A DNA stretch of 27,500 nucleotides from Chrysomallon squamiferum (Eukaryota; Mollusca; Gastropoda; Neomphalida; Peltospiridae), in assembly GCA_012295275.1 (NCBI GenBank), contig CM022678.1, positions 15,708,045-15,735,544 of the forward strand, written 5' to 3'. Each line of letters begins with the position of its first letter. Position 1 is the stretch's first letter. The notes under the pieces are model-generated. The model was not told the origin of the DNA, searched no databases, and saw only the letters and a list, made by a program, of their open reading frames with translations. Positions 19,870 to 27,500 of the stretch are shown here, one piece after another. The translations under genes were made by a program, and so were the position numbers.

Positions 19870-20130
19870 TGGTGATGATGATGGTGATGGATGATGATGA
19901 TATAATATGTGGATGATGATTATGATATAATAATAATATGGTTATATAAAGCAATAATAATAATAAATAAATAATAAATAATAACATTAACAAATTAGTA
20001 GTAGTAGTAGTAGTAATGAATAAATAAATAAATAATAATAACAATTTAGTAATATTTAACAACAGTAGTAGTAATAATAGCAAACGCAATATTAGCAGGA
20101 ACTGTAATACTAATAGTAGTAATACATTAA
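19870..20130. repeat. Imperfect GAT/AAT/AGT trinucleotide field
   Basis: Trinucleotides GATGAT, AATAAT and AGTAGT alternate for about 260 bases. The 144-codon Leu/Thr-rich open frame on the minus strand here is a product of this composition. Confidence 0.85.
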
Positions 20131-20233
20131 AAAACAATATTAAAAAAAAAAAAATGAACTAAAAAATGGATTTATGCACTTATTTTAACAGCTCAACATC
20201 TCTTAAAATATGTTAATTCATGTCAAACACAAG

Positions 20234-20234
<1 letters not shown>

Positions 20235-20269
<35 letters not shown>

Positions 20270-20398
20270 TTACTCTTTTTTTAAAGTAGACTAACAGTGA
20301 CAGAGCAGCAAGGCATCTTTTACGTGTACTTTCACACAGAAAGATGTGTGTAAAGCTGTGACAAGCCTGTACTCTAACCACTGAGCTAAGCCCAGCCT
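20235..20398 (-). mobile_element. tRNA-derived SINE with an A-box and (AAAT)n tail
   Basis: On the minus strand the element starts GGCTGGGCTTAGCTCAGTGG then TTAGAGTACAGGC. TTAGCTCAGTGG is a clear pol III A box of tRNA type. The body ends CACGTAAAAGATGCCTTGCT, resembling the AAAGATCCCTTGCTGC 3' body I remember from mollusc SINEs, and is followed by a (AAAT)n tail (20235-20270). The B box is not recognisable, so this copy is probably old or rearranged. It lies about 0.7 kb upstream of the proposed signal exon. Confidence 0.75.
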
Positions 20399-20555
20399 TC
20401 AAGGATAGGTAATTATTTACAGCTAAGGAATGTAAGAAATCAATAATTGTGCATGCTTGCTTGCACAGTCTCACAAAGCCTACCTGTTTCATACTGAGAA
20501 TACTGCATATGTAATTTCTAAATGTCAAGATTATAAAGAAATAAATAAATAAATG

Positions 20556-20560
20556 AATAA

Positions 20561-20615
<55 letters not shown>

Positions 20616-20660
20616 TATAATAATAGCATTTAAGGTAAAAAAAAAAAAAAAAAAAAAAAA
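20556..20660. repeat. (AAT)n and poly-A tract
   Basis: About 18 AAT units (20560-20614) and A24 (20637-20660), separated by 22 bases. Confidence 0.96.
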
Positions 20661-21068
20661 GCAAATGAAAATTAAATAAAAGAATCTAAAATTAGAAATA
20701 ATAAACACAAAATGAAATGATTTCAGTGGCTAATTCACTATTTTAAGCCATGACACACAAAACAGGTTTTGTTAGTGAAAATAAGAGCAATCTGCAAATG
20801 AAGATAAACATATAACTGCTGGTATAAAATCAATTGCTGGTTATTTATTTATTTATTGCACTTCAGCTAAACTGTGGCTAGACTTCATACACATCAAAGG
20901 TCACGTTGTCCCAGTATTCAATACAATGCTAAATAAAACAGTTTTATTAAATGTACAGGTAATAACATGTTTGGCTAGGTAACACAAATACCTGCAAGGT
21001 AAGCCACGTGAAAATGACCTTTGTCTGCAGCAAGAATTTGACTTTAAGGTAATCGGATGAGTAAAGGA

Positions 21069-21094
21069 TTTTTTTTTTTTTTTTTTTTTTTTTT
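21069..21094. repeat. Poly-T tract
   Basis: Uninterrupted run of about 26 T, opposite in orientation to the A24 tract 400 bases away. Confidence 0.96.
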
Positions 21095-21480
21095 CTGGCT
21101 TACTGTCAACAAATGTTAAGATAAAATTTACTGGTTTAGAAAGTGCTGATAATATTATTTAACTGAAGTATGGTGACATTTTACAATGTAAAACAAGTTG
21201 TTATTTATCTGTATGATTATAAAATTTATTTGCAGTATGTTTCATTATATCATATTAATAATGAATGTATAATTAATGTAATGTACAGTATAATAAATAC
21301 AGTATAATATATGTATATCATAAGTAAATATATTACTCTTTAATATTTGCAGTATTTCTTTATATACTTTATAAAAATAATTTATAAAACCAATACTAAA
21401 TCACTGAATAATTGTATGAAATATTAAATGATAATATATATATCTATATATATCTATCTATTATATATGTAAATTATTAG

Positions 21481-21598
<118 letters not shown>

Positions 21599-21599
21599 C

Positions 21600-22465
21600 A
21601 TCATAATTATTTATAGTCTTACCATAAACGGTAAAAAAATATATATACTGAAATAGAACTAATAATAATAAGCTATCAGTCATTTCCTGTTACCTTCCTG
21701 AAGTTATCTCAGTGACTAATCCACTGACCCAAGTTGTGACACCATGAAAGGTTTCACGATTTAACAATGAGAGAGTGACTGTTCACCCAGGTGTGCTGGG
21801 ACTTCAGTGTTAATATATAATGACTTTCCTCCCTGCCTGCCCCTAGTGTCACTTAGTAAAACTTCGTAACACTTTTTCAGTTAGTGTTAAGAAATGTCAG
21901 TGTTTATATGTTAAATAAGACAATATAAAAGAGAATGTATGTGTGCTTCTAAATGATTAGTTTTGTATTGCAAGGTTTTATTTTTATTATTTTTATTTAT
22001 TTGTTTACTTTTAGTTTATTTTATTATTATTTATTTATTTATTTATTTTTAGTTATTTATTATTATTATTATTATTTATTATCTTGTTGAGTTTTATAAA
22101 TTTTTGTTTAAAGAATGTGTTTTGTGTGTGTGTTTGGATGTCTGTCTGTTCAGTTGTATTTCACTTAAAAGCTTATCTGTTTTTATCTGAGGGTGCTTCC
22201 ATGTATTGAGTTATTTTCTTTCCTTTTTTTTAATCTATAACATTATATCTTTTTTGTTTTCATTTATACTACATTTTTATAATATCATCATCATCATCAT
22301 TATTATTACCTTTATTAGTACTATTTCAACTACCATTATTATGTTTTTTGTTATTATTATTATGTTCATCATTATTATTATATTCTTTTCTTTCTTTTAT
22401 TCTTTATTTTCTTTCTCTCTTTTTGCACAATTTTATTTCAGTCTTTATGCATTGAACTGTATTTA
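21600..22465. other. Non-coding spacer
   Basis: A moderately GC-richer patch at 21680-21860 (CACCCAGGTGTGCTGGG) carries no usable frame. The rest is TTTA, ATT and pyrimidine-rich simple sequence. Confidence 0.5.
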
Positions 22466-22468
22466 TAA

Positions 22469-22541
22469 TGAATGAACACACATCTTTGGTTACGCTTGAA
22501 TAACCACAATCAATGAGCAACCAGTTGACAATGTACACAGG
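22469..22541. repeat. Dispersed repeat, copy 2
   Basis: Same orientation as 18591-18664, with CTTGAATAACCACAATCAA identical in both. Confidence 0.8.
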
Positions 22542-23138
22542 TAGGTCACATTCCATTCCTGTTTGAATCTCACTGCTATCAGGACCCAGGCAATTACAAA
22601 ACATTTATTTCAAGGCAAGGATTTAATGCTACAAACACTAACAGTTTCTATAAGAAACTATACTGGAATGTGTGAGAGTGACTAACAAACTAATTAATTA
22701 AACTAACTTGTATTTTCATGAAGTAATTATAATCATTAAAATAATAATAATAATAATAATAAATAAAATAATAAAGTTAATAATTATTAACAAATGAAAA
22801 TTTTGATATTGATCCTGTTAAAGATTACAGAAAAAGTCTGCAAAGGGATCTAAATGCATAGAAAATTCAGTTTGCAGTTTACTGAAATTTTCCTAAATAT
22901 GTCATCTTCATATTCACTGACATTGTAAATTTATTTCTTGTTTCATTTGCAGTTAAATTTCTGACATATTTCAGTTAAAACATCTCTTTCACTGTTCAGT
23001 CTAAATAAGCAGCTGACAAGAAAAACAAAATATCTTTAAATAGGTAACGAATAAGCATTATTTTCAGAATATTTAAGATTTATAAATAAACAGTTGTTAG
23101 TACATAGTAGTTAGATGTAACATAGTAATACAAGTCTT

Positions 23139-23175
<37 letters not shown>

Positions 23176-23645
23176 TTATACAAAATACTAAAAAATCTGT
23201 AAAACAATTTATCTGTTATAGTTTTTGTATTCACGTGATCAGCAATCAGACAATGCATTTATTAAATTATTTTCTATTACTCACATTGCTCATACTAAAT
23301 ATTATAAAAAGATTTCTGTTATAAAACATAACATTATAATTTTAGCCAGATCAAAGAAAAAAACCATCAAAAGTTATATATACCATAGATATTGCACCTG
23401 TACCCTATGTATTATATGAAATCTCCTATTACAATATTTTCATACTGTCATGGTAATACCCATATCATATAAAAAAAGAAATATATTTTATTGCACATAT
23501 ACCTGTGCATTATGTATCATATAAAATTGTCTATTACAGTATTTTCTATTATAGTTTCTTACTGGCATGATAGCAACAATATCATTTAACTAAATGATAT
23601 TTGTCAATGGTTTCCTAGTATAATAGTAGTATTCAGTATTTTATA
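22542..23645. other. Non-coding spacer
   Basis: AT-rich; contains AAT units near 22740-22765 and an (AC)n run at 23140-23172. Two similar AT-rich segments at 23390-23460 and 23490-23590 share GCAC.TATACCTGT and TATTACA.TATTTTC.TA. Nothing coding is seen. Confidence 0.5.
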
Positions 23646-23649
23646 CAGT

Positions 23650-23850
23650 TTTTCACTTCTGCTGTTGTTGTTGGTGTGTGGTTTGGCTGGGGTCAGCTAA
23701 GTTAATGCAATTTCCAGCCAGAAGTGATTATAGTGACAGCTGTCACAACTGAACATGACAAGCGGTCAGCACACTGGTCAGTGACTGACCAGAAACAAAC
23801 AGGATGTGTGTGCAGGAGAAGTAGAGCTCTGCGTTGTGTAAATTAACACA
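23650..23850. promoter_or_regulatory. Palindrome-rich block, possible cis-regulatory module
   Basis: Two perfect palindromes lie close together: GTGACAGCTGTCAC (23733-23746) and CTGGTCAGTGACTGACCAG (23774-23792). The first contains the TGACAGCTGTCA form bound as a dimer by TALE homeodomain factors of the MEIS/TGIF type and an E-box CAGCTG. GGTCAG half-sites also occur near 23691 and 23764. GC is clearly higher than in the flanks. Regulatory function is inferred. Confidence 0.35.
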
Positions 23851-23852
23851 AC

Positions 23853-24194
23853 ATGTTTGGTTTTCTTTTTCTCCAGGTAAATTACCTGTACATGCACTTA
23901 CCTGTGCAGTTCAAAGGTAAAAAGAATGATGTATTGTTTGAAATAAAAAAAATGTGTTGTTCTCTTGTTAGAAAGTGCAGACATAGGATGAACTGTGTTA
24001 TTTTTATTTTTAAACAATTGTTATTGTGTTGTTTTGTTCTTACAGTTGCACATATAGAAGATGTTAATTATATACAAGTATACGAAAATACAGACATGAA
24101 CACAGATGAATCCAACAAATACAAACACATGTATATAAACAGTACATTCAAACACAAACACACACATGCACAAACAGCATATTCATGTAATTAA
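23853..24194 (+). CDS. Unrecognised 113-codon open frame, doubtful
   Basis: This is the longest open frame here that is not built from simple repeats. It starts ATG with A at -3, directly downstream of the palindrome-rich block. The product has a hydrophobic start (MFGFLFLQ), basic segments, a possible membrane stretch near residues 47-66 (NCVIFIFKQLLLCCFVLTVA) and a His/Thr-rich tail. No domain is recognised. Codons are AT-driven, and CAG|GTAAAT at codons 8-9 and ttcttacag near 24046 could instead be splice sites. A chance frame is the simplest reading. Confidence 0.15.
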   Translation: MFGFLFLQVNYLYMHLPVQFKGKKNDVLFEIKKMCCSLVRKCRHRMNCVIFIFKQLLLCCFVLTVAHIEDVNYIQVYENTDMNTDESNKYKHMYINSTFKHKHTHAQTAYSCN

Positions 24195-25809
24195 AATTTT
24201 ACTAGTTTAACTTTCTATAAATTGATCAAATTAAGATCTAGTCAATTTAAACAAAGGAGGTGAGAGAAAAATTAAAAGTAAGAGAGAGTTTAATTTTATA
24301 TACAACAACTACAGTTAAGAAACACTATAAAATATCCTGTACAAAAAAAACAATATTAATAAATAAATAAATAAATAAAAATGGTTAAAAACTGATACAA
24401 TGAACAATTCTGATTATTTTAAAAAATTATTTCTCTAGTCTCAAAAAATATATTATTTTCAGTAGTTATCAAAACATGGCTTATTAACAACAATTCACAG
24501 GATTTTTTTTATAAAAACATTTCTAAAATATTGATCTGCTGTTGGGATATTACAGGACTTATTCTTGCGATTCAAAATAAACTCAGCAGTTTTATGTTTG
24601 TGTTTTTAATTTTTTCTACTAAGAAAAGAAAAAAAAAAAGACTGTCAAACTTCTCTAAACACTGTCCTTATCAAAACAGAATTTTCCTAAAATGAAAAAT
24701 TTTCTATAGTTGTAATATTTAGGCAATTTAACAGTGAGCTGAACACATCACCACAAATAAAAATAAAAACATCAAAGACATCTCTACAGAGAATTTTTAC
24801 ACAGAACTAAACACTGTTCAGTTTTGACAAGTTTCACAATCAAATTATCTTTCACTGTTGTTTTCATCCTCAAATGCAAATAAATCAGTTACGGTTCAGA
24901 ATTCAGCTAATCTCTCCTTAGTTAAACCTGATCAATGGAGTTACCAGCTGAAGTCTTAATATAACTTTTATAGTTTTAACTCTCATTTGAATCAGTTTTA
25001 TTAGCAAAGATATAAAATCTGTCTAGGTGGCTGGCTGTATAGTCCATAAACTGTAATAAATTTATTCAGAATTATACTGGATTACAAAGGATTGTACAAC
25101 AACCATTATCCTGTGATTTCATGGTCAAGTAATTTCTGGAAATTTTTTTATCAATATAGGTTTTTCTTCATTTTTCTTTTGTAATTTATATCTTACAATC
25201 TGCAGAAATGCAACATTTGAGGCAGAAAAACAAACTATTCAGTGACTAATTTAATTTTCAAAGCTTATAACACACCGAAACTATTTCAATTATATTTTTA
25301 TCAGTATGATCAATGGAGCAACAAAATATTACTTTGTATCACAAAGATGAATGTAATGAAATTGTAGCACAATGTAACAGCTTGAATCTCTGCGCCGACA
25401 TGTCTATGTGAAACACTAGACACACACGTTTATTAGTAAATGGACAGTGAAATTGTGTTAGTTACACTCAGTTTGAATCGGTTCTCAGTGCCATTAGCAG
25501 TTAGTTTCAAGATAATTTGTTTTAAGCATTCTGCTGAAAGAAAAGTAAGCTGTCGTTGTCAATATGATCGTTCATCAAACAACCGGATGGGAGTTACGAT
25601 GGTTATGATTCAAACAGAATTCTTATGACAGAAGTCTAAAATACTTTTGTTCATTCTGGACTGTAACTAATTCATAAACACAATCTCAGTTCTGTCTCTT
25701 CTCTCACACTAAAATCATCCTAAAATTAACTAACAGAAGCTGAAGTAAATGGGCTGGTGCTCTCACTAATTATATACTATTATTATTACTGTTAATGATA
25801 ATCATACTG

Positions 25810-25853
<44 letters not shown>

Positions 25854-26250
25854 TTAAATATAAAATACAAACAAAACAAAGATTATAAAAAGAAATAAAA
25901 AAAGCAAGGAAAAACAACATCAAATAAAACTGAACTGTTGAGAGAAATCTCAGATTTACCTACCTATCTACAGAGAGTGAATCTACTGATTGACTGCAGA
26001 TGTTAATGTGTTCTTAAACATTGTTAACTATATAATTTCTGCGGTTTGTTTACAGGTAATTATGCCCACCTGTTGCTTATTAAATCTGCATTGTAATGCA
26101 TCTTCAGCTCAATTTGCATACTTGTTTATTATCAATAGTTCTGCTAACTTGGGGTAAATCAGACTTTGTTGCTTGCATTACACAGATATGTCCAGTCATA
26201 TCAAGGTTGATGAGATAAGATACTAGAATGTACCTGTTTTAGACTTTCTG
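24195..26250. other. Non-coding or undetermined
   Basis: Mostly AT-rich. A GC-richer island at 25380-25640 is open for 62 codons from an ATG at 25440 on the plus strand (MDSEIVLVTLSLNRF...). On the minus strand, after a good acceptor (ttttctttcag), it is open for about 32 codons to a TAA followed by AATAAA. Neither product is recognised. An (AAT)n run lies at 25810-25853. Confidence 0.4.
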
Positions 26251-26322
26251 ACCTAATGACCACTGTCCTTCATTTCAAGACTACCATTTTTGCTTATGGG
26301 TTATTTTACATTCAAAATAAAC

Positions 26323-26447
26323 CAGTGGTTTCCTGTTTACCAACCTCTGAACCATGGTTCCCCTTAGGAGTCAACAGAGGTAGTAAACACTGAGGAAAAA
26401 ATCTATTTAAATAAAACTCTCGATAGTAAAAAGATTGGGAACCACTG
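26323..26447. mobile_element. hAT-like MITE, about 125 bp
   Basis: The left end CAGTGGTTTCC and the reverse complement of the right end, CAGTGGTTCCCAATCT, agree in the first eight bases and again with one shift. CAGTGGTTCCCAA is a familiar terminal repeat of hAT-superfamily non-autonomous elements. Inside is a perfect 12 bp palindrome GAACCATGGTTC (26349-26360). The expected 8 bp target-site duplication is not evident. TTGCTTATGGGTTA to the left and TTGCTTAAGGGCTTA to the right form an imperfect flanking direct repeat. Confidence 0.5.
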
Positions 26448-26494
26448 AATTGCTTAAGGGCTTAATTTTTTTAATTATTTATTTATGTATTTAT

Positions 26495-26496
<2 letters not shown>

Positions 26497-26550
<54 letters not shown>
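26497..26550. repeat. (ATT)n microsatellite
   Basis: About 18 ATT units. The apparent poly-Tyr open frame through it is an artefact. Confidence 0.96.
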
Positions 26551-26879
26551 TCTTGTGTTGTAGTTTCTGGTTTGTTTGTTGTATTTTGGGGATTTTTTTG
26601 TCTCTTTCACACAAATGGGTATGCTTCTTAAACATGCAGAATGGTTCATCCAATACTGAACAAAACAGAATAAAAATCACCAAAAACATACCACCATAAT
26701 TTAGCCACAACCAAATGAAATTTTATGACAAAGACTTTAATATGGCAATGAAACAGTCAAACAGTCTAAAAAAAAAAAACCATCACCGACATGAATTTTA
26801 TTCATCACAGACTAAAAACAAAAGCCCTTCCACAAAGCCTATTTTTGCCAAGACACATTTTAAAAAATATTAACAATCA

Positions 26880-27075
26880 ATCATCACTCTGAAAGCTGTC
26901 AGTAAAAATGGTCAGTTTGATTATTTCCAGCTGGTCGAAGTGATTCTACATGAAGAGCAAACTATCTGGCAGAGCCTGTCAGGGTGAATGAAATCAAGTG
27001 GCCAATTGCTAAGTAATTGCTCCTATCTGCCTGTCATTATGTTCAGCCCTGCGTGGATAATTGTCAGTTATGGAA
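26880..27075. promoter_or_regulatory. GC-richer block with homeodomain-type motifs, possible conserved non-coding element
   Basis: Contains TCAAGTGG (NK2-class consensus, 26994-27001), CAATTG (27003), TAATTG (27014) and ATAATTG (27058), plus two TGTCA cores. A 37-codon frame without ATG on the plus strand (...NGQFDYFQLVEVILHEEQT...) ends at a TGA near 26978, so a coding relic is an alternative. No direct evidence supports either. Confidence 0.22.
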
Positions 27076-27214
27076 GTGTAACTATGTTGTAACTTCCTGA
27101 TGTGTAGAACAAAGTAATGAATGGGAGAGAACAGTTACTACAGACACCTCAGTCTGTAACAATGTACTGTTAATGTGACTGTGTTTACAATGTTATACAG
27201 TTCTTAGAGTGACT

Positions 27215-27400
27215 CAAGTTCAAAGTGTTTCACATTTTCGAAATAAGTGTCATATTTTCAAAGCTAAGTGTTAATGAATTCCGAACTGTTTTACGTTTTC
27301 AAACTAATCCTAAACAAAATCCCAATTCAGACGAATAAAAGTATTATTGAATTTTGAATTTCAAATTTTTTCACATTTTCAAATTACAAATTAATGATTT
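27215..27400. repeat. Degenerate short repeat TTTCACATTTTCAAA
   Basis: Variants of TTTCACATTTTCAAA occur at about 27228, 27248, 27289 and 27368 with irregular spacing, suggesting a decayed tandem repeat. Confidence 0.5.
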
Positions 27401-27500
27401 TTTTTTGTTCAAAGTAATACTTATTTCATTAAAGAATTTCAATCTGTAAAACTTTTTCTGTCTTGATGTTACTGAATTTCAACCATATTATTGTACAAAT

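Noticed and set aside
19703-20137. 144-codon Leu/Thr/Tyr-rich frame on the minus strand
   Set aside because: Composition follows the GAT/AAT/AGT trinucleotide repeats; no domain or start context supports a gene.
20259-20708. 149-codon frame on the minus strand with a poly-Tyr run
   Set aside because: It runs through poly-A, (AAT)n and the tRNA-derived SINE; these fully explain it.

Overview
This window looks like a piece of an animal nuclear genome, most probably a mollusc. It is very AT-rich, packed with (ATT)n, (AC)n, (AAAT)n and (CT)n microsatellites, has spliced genes with small exons in large introns, and carries tRNA-derived SINE fragments that resemble families I remember from gastropod and cephalopod genomes. 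No bacterial or organellar features are visible.

The one gene that can be read with confidence lies on the minus strand and enters at the left edge. Eight exons between 102 and 7800 join in frame, with good GT/AG splice sites, into four consecutive immunoglobulin domains. Domain order, the GNPKPTYSW and RGK...GNPVP motifs and the long loop of Ig2 match the N-terminal Ig1-Ig4 'horseshoe' of the L1/neuroglian/NrCAM/neurofascin family of neural cell-adhesion molecules. Each Ig domain is split over two exons and every domain boundary is a phase-1 intron. A candidate signal-peptide exon with an optimal start context and a matching phase-1 donor sits at 19499-19568, which would make intron 1 about 11.7 kb. 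The Ig5-6, fibronectin III, transmembrane and ankyrin-binding parts must lie beyond position 1.

Region by region: 1-7800 holds the Ig exons with short introns, several filled by minisatellites (a 45-50 bp array at 370-1043 and a 13-copy 50 bp array at 4341-4972). 7801-19498 is the proposed large first intron: microsatellites, a 60 bp tandem duplication, two more minisatellites (42 and 34 bp), a SINE fragment, a TGACCA-motif cluster and a CpG-bearing, GC-richer block at 13.6-14.1 kb. 19569-27500 is upstream of the proposed start: a second tRNA-type SINE, long inverted-orientation (AAT)n/(ATT)n and poly-A/poly-T arrays, a palindrome-rich block at 23.65-23.85 kb, a hAT-like MITE and a possible regulatory block near 27.0 kb. 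No convincing gene was found on the plus strand; one isolated 51-codon coding-like terminal exon (6823-6979) and a 113-codon ORF (23853-24194) are recorded as uncertain.

Nothing here amounts to a demonstrably new biological system. The points most worth checking are the tandem splice donors in Ig4, the extra cysteine pair in Ig4, the minisatellite abutting the Ig3 acceptor, the isolated plus-strand exon, and the palindrome/motif clusters.
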